Source: Burkholderiales bacterium (lineage in GTDB: Bacteria > Pseudomonadota > Gammaproteobacteria > Burkholderiales > Burkholderiaceae_C). Taken from it: DNA of 15,441 nucleotides. The notes below the pieces were generated by a model. That model was not told the DNA's origin, did not search any database, and saw only the letters and a list, made by a program, of their open reading frames with translations. The stretch covers positions 1 to 15,441 of the forward strand of contig CANHOE010000021.1 of assembly GCA_947462175.1 (NCBI GenBank), written 5' to 3'. The translations under genes and the position numbers were made by a program. Shown one piece after another: positions 9,282-15,441 of this stretch. Each line of letters begins with the position of its first letter. Position 1 is the stretch's first letter.

Positions 9282-10286
9282 ATGATTTCGAGTCTTGACG
9301 GACGTGGCGCCTGCCGCGAAAGCCGATTCGGTGGCCGCATCACATTGATCGCATTGGCCGCCACCCTCGTTCTGCTGGCGGGCTGCGGCGACAAGAAGAA
9401 AGAAGCATCTGCCTCGCAGACCGCCGCCAAGGTCAACAAGGAAGAGATCACCGTTCACCAGATCAATTTCGTGCTGCAGCAGCAGCGCGGACTGCAGCCA
9501 GAGCAGACAGAAGCCGCCGGCAAGCAGATCCTTGAGCGCCTGATCGACCAGGAACTGGCCGTACAGAAGGCCGAAGAGCTCAAGCTCGATCGCGACCCAC
9601 GCGTGGTTCAGCAGATGGAGGCGGCCAAGCGCGAAATCATTGCGCGGGCCTACGTCGAGAAGACTGGTGAGGCTGTGTCGAAGCCCACAGACGCTGACAT
9701 CAAGGCCTATTACGACGCCAAGCCGGCACTGTTTTCGGCTCGCCGCATTTACAGCCTGCAGGAAATCGTCATCGAGGCCAAACCCGAGCAGTTGCCGACC
9801 CTGCGTGAACAACTGGGTGCCTCAAAAAGCATCAACGACTTCGTGGAATTCCTGAAAGCCAATGGCTACCGTTTCTCGGGCAATCAGGCAGTGCGCCCGG
9901 CAGAGCAATTGCCACTGAACCTGCTCGACACGTTTGCGAAGCTCAACGACGGACAGGCCGTGCTGCTGCCGTCGGCCGCTGGCGCGCAGGTGGTGCTGCT
10001 TGCAGGCTCTCGTTCCGAGCCGGTCGATGAGGCGCGCGCCAAGCCAGCGATCGAACAGTTCTTGTTGAACGATGCCAAACGCAAGCTCGTTGAATCCGAC
10101 ATCAAGGCCTTGCGCGCGGTAGCCAAGATTGAATACGAGGGCAAGTTCGCCCCGACGCCAGCGGGCGCGGCTTCCGCCGCGCCGCTTGCGGCACCCGTCC
10201 CTTCACCGGCATCTGCACCGCCGTCTGCGGCTTCCGAGGGTGGCTTGAGCGCCTCGGACATCAGCAAAGGACTGGGCCTGAAGTGA
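9282..10286 (+). CDS. epsD: EpsD family lipoprotein, peptidyl-prolyl isomerase-like
   Basis: This 334-residue protein has a lipoprotein signal. A basic n-region is followed by ITLIALAATLVLLAGC, with Cys35 as the predicted lipidated residue in the lipobox LAGC. A SurA/parvulin-type helical N-domain follows (about 45-150: QINFVLQQQRGLQPEQ, ILERLIDQELAVQKAEE, IKAYYDAKPALFSARR). A parvulin-like region comes next (about 155-255) without the usual GGDLG block, so isomerase activity is doubtful. An Ala/Pro/Ser-rich tail (about 285-320) leads to a short conserved-looking end, LSASDISKGLGLK. EpsD proteins occur in exosortase-linked polysaccharide operons and are thought to assist folding or assembly of the envelope export machinery. 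Start 9282 is chosen from the GGAGA eight bases upstream; 9228 would add 18 residues before an already long n-region. The stop overlaps the epsE start. Confidence 0.82.
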   Translation: MISSLDGRGACRESRFGGRITLIALAATLVLLAGCGDKKKEASASQTAAKVNKEEITVHQINFVLQQQRGLQPEQTEAAGKQILERLIDQELAVQKAEELKLDRDPRVVQQMEAAKREIIARAYVEKTGEAVSKPTDADIKAYYDAKPALFSARRIYSLQEIVIEAKPEQLPTLREQLGASKSINDFVEFLKANGYRFSGNQAVRPAEQLPLNLLDTFAKLNDGQAVLLPSAAGAQVVLLAGSRSEPVDEARAKPAIEQFLLNDAKRKLVESDIKALRAVAKIEYEGKFAPTPAGAASAAPLAAPVPSPASAPPSAASEGGLSASDISKGLGLK

Positions 10287-11128
10287 TGAAACACAACCTG
10301 CAATCTGCGTTGCTGACGGCTGTCGCTTCCGTCTTCTTGTGTTCCGTTTCGCCGCAGGCGCAGGCGCAGGCCCCGGCCGGATCCAGTGCGGTGCAGACCG
10401 CCAACGAATACAAGCTCGGTTCGGGCGACGTGATCCGCATCAACGTCTATCAGAACCCCGACCTGACGCTTGAAACTCGGATCACCGAAGCAGGCATCGT
10501 CACCTATCCCCTGCTAGGCCCTATCCGTATCGGCGGTCTCGGTGTCACGGCCGCAGAAAAGTCGATCGGTGATGGTCTGCGCAACGGCAACTTCGTCAAA
10601 CAGCCGCAAGTCACCATTGTTGTGTTGCAGGTGCGCGGTAACCAGGCCAGCGTGCTCGGCCAGGTCAATCGCCCGGGCAGGTTCCCGCTCGAAGTCGCAG
10701 ACATGCGCTTGACCGATCTGCTGGCTACTGCAGGGGGCGTCTCGCCCATCGGTTCCGACCGGGTGGTGCTGTCGGGCGCGCGCAATGGCACGCCTTACCG
10801 CATTGAAGTCGATCTCCCGACCCTGTTCGGACCGGGCGGACGCGACAAGGATGTTGTGGTTCAAAACGGCGACACCCTCTGGGTCGATCGGCAGCCGCTG
10901 ATCTTCATCTACGGTGAGGTTCAGCGCCCGGGCTCCACCCGGCTCGAGCGCGGCATGACGGTGATGCAGGCACTGGCCACCGGTGGCGGCCTCAATCTGC
11001 GCGGCACGGAACGTGGCATCCGCGTCCATCGCAAGGACGCTGACGGCAAGGTACAGGTCTTGCAACCGAAGATGGATGACAGCCTGCTCGAGGGCGATGT
11101 GGTGTTCGTCCAAGAGAGCCTGTTCTGA
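10286..11128 (+). CDS. epsE: Polysaccharide export protein EpsE (OPX/Wza family, short form)
   Basis: This periplasmic protein of the outer-membrane polysaccharide export family conducts polymer towards the outer membrane. It has 280 residues. A signal peptide (1 to about 29) ends in AQAQA. Cys19 lies in VFLC, which is not a lipobox, so signal peptidase I cleavage is expected rather than lipidation. The Poly_export domain spans about 38-115 (EYKLGSGDVIRINVYQNPDL), and two SLBB domains start near 121 (VLGQVNRPGRFPLEVADM) and 207 (FIYGEVQRPGSTRLERGMTV). The protein stops just after the second SLBB at DVVFVQESLF, so the C-terminal amphipathic helix that forms the Wza outer-membrane pore is missing. 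The start is ATG at 10286, sharing one base with the epsD stop (TGATG); GTG at 10283 is an alternative. Confidence 0.88.
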   Translation: MKHNLQSALLTAVASVFLCSVSPQAQAQAPAGSSAVQTANEYKLGSGDVIRINVYQNPDLTLETRITEAGIVTYPLLGPIRIGGLGVTAAEKSIGDGLRNGNFVKQPQVTIVVLQVRGNQASVLGQVNRPGRFPLEVADMRLTDLLATAGGVSPIGSDRVVLSGARNGTPYRIEVDLPTLFGPGGRDKDVVVQNGDTLWVDRQPLIFIYGEVQRPGSTRLERGMTVMQALATGGGLNLRGTERGIRVHRKDADGKVQVLQPKMDDSLLEGDVVFVQESLF

Positions 11129-11130
11129 CC

Positions 11131-11134
11131 GGAG
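11131..11134 (+). promoter_or_regulatory. Ribosome binding site of epsF
   Basis: GGAG lies six bases before the GTG at 11141 and two bases after the epsE stop. It supports the GTG start. Confidence 0.7.
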
Positions 11135-11140
11135 TAAACG

Positions 11141-12571
11141 GTGACCTTCGCCAATTTCATTGCCATCGTTCGGGCTCGCCTGTGGCTGTTGCTCGTGGTC
11201 ATGGGTGTCACCGTGGTCACCGCGGTGGTGATCAGCTTTCTGCTGCCGAAAAAGTATGTCGCTGTCGCCTCCGTCGTCGTCGATGCCAAGCCCGATCCCG
11301 TATCAGCACTGATCTATCCGGGCCTGGCGTCCCCGGCTTTCATGGCCACCCAGGTAGATGTCATGGGCAGCGACCGCGTCGCATTGCGCGTGGTGCGAGA
11401 TCTGAAGCTGACTGAAAACCCCGAGATCCGCCAGCAGTGGCAGGACGAGACCGGTGGTCAGGGCACTGTTGAACAGTGGCTGAGCGGCGCGCTGAAGCAG
11501 AGTCTCGACATCCAGCCCTCCAAGGAAAGCAATGTCATTTTCGTGGCCTACAAGGCACCCGATCCTCGCTTTGCGGCGGCCCTAGCCAATGCCTTCGTCC
11601 AGGCCTACATCGCAACGACACTTGAATTGCGCGTCGATCCTGCCAAGCAGTACAACAACTTTTTCGATGACCGAGCCAAGGCTGCGCGTGCAGCTCTCGA
11701 GGCCGCTCAGACCCGGCTCTCCAACTTCCAGCGCCAGAATGGCATCGTCGTCAACGACGAGCGCGTGGATGTCGAAATGGCGCGCTTGAACGAGCTGTCC
11801 AGTCAATTGGTGGCCTTTCAGGCGCTGAGCGCCGAATCAAGCAGCCGTCAAACCCAGGCCGCTGGAGCCTCCGCTGATCGCTTGCAGGAAGTCCTGACCA
11901 ACCCGGTCATCGGGCAGTTGAAGTCTGATCTGAACCGCTCCGAAGCCCGGTTGCAGGAGCTCACGACACGGTACGGCGACAACTACCCGCTGGTGGTCGA
12001 AACCCGGGCGAACATTGCCGAGCTGCGAGCTCGTGTTGATTCTGAAACCCGCCGTGTCAGTGGAGGTGCTGCCGTAGCCAACACCATCAATCGCCAGCGT
12101 GAAGCTGACACCCGTGCGGCCCTGGAGGCGCAGCGCGCCAAGGTGCTGAAGCTGAAGGCCATGCGAGATGAGGGATCAGTACTGACTCGCGATCTTGAAA
12201 GCGCACAACGAGCGTTCGAGGGGGTTTCTGCCCGACTGACGCAAAGCGGGTTGGAAAGCCAGAGCACGCAGAGCAATGTCAATGTGTTGAGTCAGGCCGT
12301 GGCGCCGCTCAGCCCATCTTCCCCGAGGATTCTCGTCAACACGGCTCTATCAGTGATCGTGGGCCTCATTCTTGGCACAGGCGTTGTGTTGCTGCTTGAA
12401 CTGCGTGACCGCCGCGTTCGGGGTATCGATGACGTGATGGAGGCCCTCAAGCTGCCGATCCTGGGTGTGATGCCCAAGCCAGGCACGCGCCGCAGCGGAG
12501 CTCAGCGCCTGCTCGGCATGGAGCAGCGGGTGTTGGGCAATAGCGTGGCCCCTGGCAAGGGATCTGCGTGA
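11141..12571 (+). CDS. epsF: Chain length determinant protein EpsF (Wzz/PCP family)
   Basis: This is an inner-membrane polysaccharide co-polymerase that sets polymer chain length and works with the ATPase EpsG. It has 476 residues. TM1 is at about 14-35 (LWLLLVVMGVTVVTAVVISF) and a Wzz domain follows. The large periplasmic region is rich in coiled coil (about 165-235 and 245-375, with heptad-like Ala/Leu/Glu/Arg patterns such as LKSDLNRSEARLQELTTRYG). A Pro-rich PLSPSSPR motif lies just before TM2 (about 397-420), as in PCP proteins. The cytoplasmic tail (about 421-476) includes VRGIDDVMEALKLPILGVMP and a basic stretch that could contact EpsG. The start is GTG with GGAG six bases upstream. 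The stop overlaps the epsG ATG by one base, so kinase and PCP are separate but coupled proteins, unlike fused Wzc. Confidence 0.9.
   Translation: MTFANFIAIVRARLWLLLVVMGVTVVTAVVISFLLPKKYVAVASVVVDAKPDPVSALIYPGLASPAFMATQVDVMGSDRVALRVVRDLKLTENPEIRQQWQDETGGQGTVEQWLSGALKQSLDIQPSKESNVIFVAYKAPDPRFAAALANAFVQAYIATTLELRVDPAKQYNNFFDDRAKAARAALEAAQTRLSNFQRQNGIVVNDERVDVEMARLNELSSQLVAFQALSAESSSRQTQAAGASADRLQEVLTNPVIGQLKSDLNRSEARLQELTTRYGDNYPLVVETRANIAELRARVDSETRRVSGGAAVANTINRQREADTRAALEAQRAKVLKLKAMRDEGSVLTRDLESAQRAFEGVSARLTQSGLESQSTQSNVNVLSQAVAPLSPSSPRILVNTALSVIVGLILGTGVVLLLELRDRRVRGIDDVMEALKLPILGVMPKPGTRRSGAQRLLGMEQRVLGNSVAPGKGSA
12557..12562 (+). promoter_or_regulatory. Ribosome binding site of epsG inside the epsF 3' end
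   Basis: AAGGGA lies eight bases before the ATG at 12571, within the last epsF codons. It favours ATG 12571 over the GTG at 12568. Confidence 0.6.
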
Positions 12572-13482
12572 TGGCCAAGTTCCGCAGTTCCAGCGTCCTC
12601 GAGCCGATCAACAACGCCGAGCCCATCGAAGACAGCGATCCTGAAGGCGGCGTGCTCGACCGCTCCATCGGCTCGATCATCAGCGAGTTGCGCGACCTGT
12701 CCACCGATCAGGTCGAGCAGATCCTGGCATACCAGCAGCAGCATGGCGTGCGCTTCGGCGAGGCCGCTGTGGCGCTTGGCCTGGTCAGCAACGACGACGT
12801 GCTGCAAGCGCTGTCGCAGCAGTTCCACTATCCCTACGCGCCCAAGCGCGCCGACAGCCAGGAGCTGGTCACGCTGACGCAGCCCTTCTCGGTGCAGGCC
12901 GAGGCGTTTCGCGCCATCCGCAGCCAGATCACGATGCGGATGAATCACGAGGGCGAAGCGCGCAAGGCGCTGGCCATCATCAGCCCCGACACCATGGACG
13001 GCAAGAGCTTCTTCGCCGCGAACCTGGCGGTGGCTCTGGCGCAACTGGGCAGCCGCACGCTGCTGGTCGATGCCGACATGCGTGGCCCTCGCCAGCACAA
13101 GATCTTCGAGGTGCCAAACAAGACAGGCCTGTCGTCTGTGTTGTCGGGCCGCACCTCCACGCAAGTGATCCAGCAGGTTGAAGGCGTGCCCGGCCTCTTC
13201 GTGTTGCCGGTGGGCGTGACCCCGCCGAACCCGCTGGAGCTGGTCGAACGCCCCGCCTTCGGCTTGCTGATGCGCGAGCTGGTCAGCAAGTTCGACTATG
13301 TGCTGGTCGATACGCCTGCCGCGCAGTACGGCGCCGATGCCAGCGTCATCGCGGCCCGTTGCGGTGCTGCCCTGGTGCTGGCTCGCAACAACGAGTCGCG
13401 CGTGGCCGACCTGGTGGACCTTGTCGGCTCTTTCGAGAACTGCCCGGTGCGCATCACGGGTGTGGTGATGAACGAGTTCTGA
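12571..13482 (+). CDS. epsG: EpsG, BY-kinase-like P-loop ATPase with MshEN-like N-terminal region
   Basis: This is the cytoplasmic ATPase partner of EpsF in chain-length control, annotated in its family as a protein tyrosine kinase. It has 303 residues. The ATPase half has a Walker A that deviates from GxxGxGK (SPDTMDGKS, 138-146, Lys145), a Walker A' LLVDADMR (164-171, Asp167 and Asp169) and a Walker B YVLVDTP (243-249, Asp247). The C-terminus ends at VVMNEF with no tyrosine cluster; the last tyrosine is Tyr253. The N-terminal third contains two 24-residue motifs (32-55 and 61-84) with a five-residue spacer, the layout of MshEN domains, followed by FHYPYAP. I recall that members of this family share the RFGEAAV-like block, so this is not a local oddity. 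The start is ATG at 12571, overlapping the epsF stop (TGATG); GTG 12568 would add one residue. Confidence 0.88.
   Translation: MAKFRSSSVLEPINNAEPIEDSDPEGGVLDRSIGSIISELRDLSTDQVEQILAYQQQHGVRFGEAAVALGLVSNDDVLQALSQQFHYPYAPKRADSQELVTLTQPFSVQAEAFRAIRSQITMRMNHEGEARKALAIISPDTMDGKSFFAANLAVALAQLGSRTLLVDADMRGPRQHKIFEVPNKTGLSSVLSGRTSTQVIQQVEGVPGLFVLPVGVTPPNPLELVERPAFGLLMRELVSKFDYVLVDTPAAQYGADASVIAARCGAALVLARNNESRVADLVDLVGSFENCPVRITGVVMNEF
12664..12822 (+). other. Tandem MshEN-like motif in EpsG (possible c-di-GMP site)
   Basis: Motif 2 (residues 61-84) has Arg61, Phe62 (Leu in the consensus), Gly63, Ala66, Val67, Gly70, Leu71, Val72, Val77, Leu81 and Gln84, all at the MshEN consensus positions. Motif 1 (32-55) keeps Ile33, Gly34, Ile37, Leu43, Val48, Leu52 and Gln55 but has Ser32 for the Arg and Arg41 for the second Gly. 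The spacer is residues 56-60, five long as in MshEN. The register is seen directly. Ligand binding is an inference and may be lost or weakened by the changes in motif 1. Confidence 0.55.
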
Positions 13483-13505
13483 CACCGCACCTCGCGGTCG
13501 GACCC

Positions 13506-14435
13506 ATGCCTTCGAGCAAGACCATCACCATGCCCGAACGGATTCAGCCTTCCGCCCCTTACGCACCTCGAGTACCTCCGTTGCGGGACCTGGCCCCGTG
13601 GCTCATCCTGTTCGCCGGCCTCGCTGCGCTTTACGTTCCCACCATCGTCGATTTCGTGCACGGCCCGTGGCGCGGAGACCGCAACTCGCACGGCCCCATC
13701 GTTCTCGCGCTCTCGGCCTGGTTCTTCTACTTCCAGGCCAAGCGCATCCAGGAGCAGCAGCTCAACCTGCCACGAACCCCGGCGCCGCTGGCGGGGAGTT
13801 TGTTGGTGGCCATCGGCCTGTCGTTTTACGTGCTCGGCAGGTCTCAGGCCTTGCCGATGTTCGAGCTGGGCTCGCTGATCCCAGTGTTGATCGGTGTGGT
13901 GTTGCTTTTCTTCGGCCGGGTGATCGCAGGGCGTTTCTGGTTCGCTTTCTTCCTGTTGTTCTTTGCCATTCCGATGCCGGCCTCGATCGTCGATACGTTG
14001 ACCCAGCCGATGAAGCTCGCGGTGTCGGTGTCGACCGTCGAACTGCTGCACGCATTTGGTTACCCGGTCGCGCGCTCCGGCGTCATCATCAGCATCGGCA
14101 GCTACCAGCTGCTGGTGGCCGACGCCTGTGCCGGCCTGAATTCGCTGTTCACGCTGGAGGCGCTCGGCTTGCTGTACATGAACGTCATGCGCCATGAATC
14201 GGTGTTCCGCAACATCACGCTGGCCATTCTGATCGTGCCCATTTCGTTCGCGGCCAATGTGACCCGCGTGATCATCTTGACGCTGCTCACCTACTACTTG
14301 GGCGACGATGTCGGCCAGGGCTTTTTGCACGAGTTTTCGGGCATGGCGCTGTTTCTCACTGCGCTGTTCCTGATCATTTCTACCGACACCGCGCTGCGCG
14401 CCTTGTCGCGTCGTTTCGAACACCGTGGTGCCTGA
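13506..14435 (+). CDS. xrtB: Exosortase B (XrtB)
   Basis: This is a polytopic inner-membrane transpeptidase-like enzyme of the exosortase/archaeosortase superfamily, expected to recognise C-terminal PEP-CTERM-type sorting tails and process the exported protein. It has 309 residues. The expected catalytic residues are all present: Cys208 in ADACAGLNSL, Arg254 in NVTRVI and His275 in FLHEFSGM. About eight hydrophobic segments are visible, for example 31-49, 95-110, 120-138, 144-160, 213-226, 236-250, 254-266 and 279-292. The block WRGDRNSHGPIVLALS (55-70) is typical of the family. The start is ATG at 13506, 23 bp after epsG; ATG 13530 is an alternative, and neither has a strong ribosome site. 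Position between epsG and epsI supports the B-type assignment. No PEP-CTERM protein is encoded in the window. Confidence 0.9.
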   Translation: MPSSKTITMPERIQPSAPYAPRVPPLRDLAPWLILFAGLAALYVPTIVDFVHGPWRGDRNSHGPIVLALSAWFFYFQAKRIQEQQLNLPRTPAPLAGSLLVAIGLSFYVLGRSQALPMFELGSLIPVLIGVVLLFFGRVIAGRFWFAFFLLFFAIPMPASIVDTLTQPMKLAVSVSTVELLHAFGYPVARSGVIISIGSYQLLVADACAGLNSLFTLEALGLLYMNVMRHESVFRNITLAILIVPISFAANVTRVIILTLLTYYLGDDVGQGFLHEFSGMALFLTALFLIISTDTALRALSRRFEHRGA

Positions 14436-14452
14436 GCGCTGCCGCCAACCCT

Positions 14453-14457
14453 GGTGA
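14453..14457 (+). promoter_or_regulatory. Ribosome binding site deciding the epsI start
   Basis: GGTGA lies eight bases before the ATG at 14466. It makes that ATG a better start than the GTG codons at 14454 and 14460, which lack an upstream site. Confidence 0.5.
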
Positions 14458-14465
14458 ATGTGCCC

Positions 14466-15176
14466 ATGCTGAAGATCGCCCGCCTTTCTCTGCGCTCCAC
14501 GGCATTCGTGGCGCTGGCCATGCTGGCGGCCGCAGCGCTGGCCATGGTGGCCGCGCCGCGCTTCGCTGCCACCGAGGCGGCGCCCAGCCTGGAGGCCACC
14601 GTGCCCAAGAGCTTTGGCGATTGGAAGGCTCTCGAGGGCAACTCTATCCAGGTGTCGGTGTCGCAAGGCGTGGAAACCTCGTTCGAACAGCCCTACGACC
14701 AGACCGTGCTGCGCACCTACGTCAACAGCCGAGGCGACCAGATCATGCTGGCACTCGCCTGGGGCGAACGCCAGCAGCAGGACGTGAAGGTCCACCGCCC
14801 CGAGGTGTGCTATCCGGCCCAGGGCTATGTGGTCAAGAGCCTGCACCACGAAACGCCGATCGCCGTGGCCGGCCGCACGGAGCCGGTGCCCACCATGGGC
14901 ATGCTGGCTGGCCGAGGTGGCAAGGGCGGTGAACTCGAAGCCGTGCGCTACTGGATACGCATCGGCACCAACTACACCGGCGACGGGCTGAGAGCGCGCT
15001 GGTACATCCTGCAGGAAGGCCTGAACGGCCGCGTTGTTGATGGCGTGCTGGTGCGTGCCTCGCAACGCATCCGCAGCGAAGAAGATGCCACCCGCGCGAA
15101 CGCGCTGATGGCTCAGTTCCTGAGCGAACTGACCCAAGCCGTGCCACCTGCCACGTTGGCGATGCTGGTTCGCTGA
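14466..15176 (+). CDS. epsI: Exosortase-associated protein EpsI, B-type
   Basis: EpsI-family proteins are encoded next to, or fused to, exosortases in polysaccharide clusters; their biochemical role is unsettled. This one has 236 residues. A signal anchor or signal peptide spans about 11-35 (STAFVALAMLAAAALAMVAA). A soluble, presumably periplasmic domain opens with VPKSFGDWKAL (46-56) and contains the family signature HRPEVCYPAQGY (110-121, with Cys115). Later come VRYWIRIGTNYTGDGLRARW and VRASQRIRSEEDATRANALM. The start is placed at ATG 14466 because GGTGA lies eight bases upstream; GTG 14454 or 14460 would add four or two residues. It is 30 bp after xrtB and 5 bp before the next gene, consistent with one operon. 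Cys115 is the only strictly motif-embedded cysteine and is a candidate functional residue. Confidence 0.86.
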   Translation: MLKIARLSLRSTAFVALAMLAAAALAMVAAPRFAATEAAPSLEATVPKSFGDWKALEGNSIQVSVSQGVETSFEQPYDQTVLRTYVNSRGDQIMLALAWGERQQQDVKVHRPEVCYPAQGYVVKSLHHETPIAVAGRTEPVPTMGMLAGRGGKGGELEAVRYWIRIGTNYTGDGLRARWYILQEGLNGRVVDGVLVRASQRIRSEEDATRANALMAQFLSELTQAVPPATLAMLVR

Positions 15177-15181
15177 CCATC

Positions 15182-15441
15182 ATGGCGCTGGCCAAGGGTT
15201 TCACCTTCGGCGCTGCCAGCGTCGCTCGCCGCACCAGCGCCCTCCGCTCCATCGGCCTTGGGATGGCAGTCATGGCCGTGGCCTTCGTGCTCGGCGTGAT
15301 GTGCGTTTTCATCGGTGATGCAGCTGCTGTCAAGCCGGTGTTCTTCATCGGGCTGCCGTTGGCGCTGGTCATTGGATTCACCTTCGTCATCAGCCCGAAG
15401 ACGCTGGTGCTGGCGATCCTGCTGACCCGCGCAGTGTTGGA
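15182..15441 (+). CDS. Membrane protein, possibly O-antigen ligase/polymerase family (3' truncated by window edge)
   Basis: An open frame starts at ATG 15182, five bases after the epsI stop, and runs off the window after 86 codons. A short basic, Ser/Ala-rich N-terminus is followed by two hydrophobic segments (about 23-45, containing IGLGMAVMAVAFVLGVMCVF, and 52-71, PVFFIGLPLALVIGFTFVI). A third begins at about 74 (TLVLAILLTRAVL). The LLTRAVLD-like stretch and its position after epsI resemble the start of O-antigen ligase/Wzy-type polymerases in such clusters. Too little is visible for a firm family call; another polytopic polysaccharide protein is equally possible. No strong ribosome site is seen, so expression may depend on coupling to epsI. 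Confidence 0.6.
   Translation, partial: MALAKGFTFGAASVARRTSALRSIGLGMAVMAVAFVLGVMCVFIGDAAAVKPVFFIGLPLALVIGFTFVISPKTLVLAILLTRAVL

Noticed and set aside
13359..13505. Longer exosortase start within epsG
   Set aside because: The extension lies wholly inside epsG in another frame, encodes an Arg/Gly-rich stretch unlike an exosortase N-terminus and lacks a ribosome site.
13296..15137. 613-codon antisense ORF opposite epsG, xrtB and epsI
   Set aside because: It runs across three real genes, is rich in His/Gln/Arg/Gly and has no domain; a codon-bias shadow.

Overview
The window is high-GC DNA whose gene content points to a betaproteobacterium, most likely of the order Burkholderiales (the Leptothrix/Rubrivivax/Methylibium type of content). 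The basis is the DUF3683-containing FAD/Fe-S fusion protein followed by HIT, DUF971 and ubiE, together with a B-type exosortase (XrtB) exopolysaccharide cluster. The genus cannot be fixed from the sequence alone. All fourteen genes I can support lie on the + strand; the many long antisense ORFs are GC-codon shadows. I see no RNA genes, insertion sequences, CRISPR arrays or phage genes.

Left part (1-3347): the 3' three quarters of secA, cut by the window edge, then argJ 42 bp downstream. These are housekeeping genes for protein export and arginine biosynthesis.

Middle part (3521-9097): a tight run of four genes. It starts with a 1313-residue flavin/iron-sulfur oxidoreductase that fuses GlcD-like and GlcF-like halves behind a DUF3683 N-terminus. 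Next come a HIT-family hydrolase whose GTG start overlaps the previous stop, a stand-alone DUF971 protein, and ubiE for ubiquinone/menaquinone biosynthesis. A plausible but unproven theme is a D-2-hydroxyacid-type dehydrogenase that feeds the quinone pool, encoded beside a quinone-biosynthesis enzyme and a protein of a domain family linked to Fe-S assembly. A 12-bp perfect palindrome lies in the gap upstream of the run.

Right part (9282-15441): after a 184-bp gap, an apparent operon runs in the order epsD (lipoprotein of the EpsD foldase family), epsE (polysaccharide export protein), epsF (Wzz-like chain-length protein), epsG (BY-kinase-like ATPase), xrtB (exosortase B), epsI, and the start of a membrane protein that continues past the window and may be an O-antigen ligase/polymerase. 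Spacing is tight, with TGATG stop/start overlaps at epsD/epsE and epsF/epsG. Together they form an export and chain-length control module for an exopolysaccharide made by a Wzy-type route, joined to an exosortase protein-sorting system.

The most interesting observation is in EpsG. Its N-terminal region carries two in-register 24-residue motifs separated by exactly five residues, as in MshEN c-di-GMP-binding domains. The second copy matches well and the first is degenerate. EpsG also lacks the C-terminal tyrosine cluster of classical bacterial tyrosine kinases. Direct second-messenger control of the polysaccharide ATPase is therefore a testable possibility. EpsE is a short export protein with no visible outer-membrane helix, which suggests that a separate beta-barrel partner is encoded outside the window.
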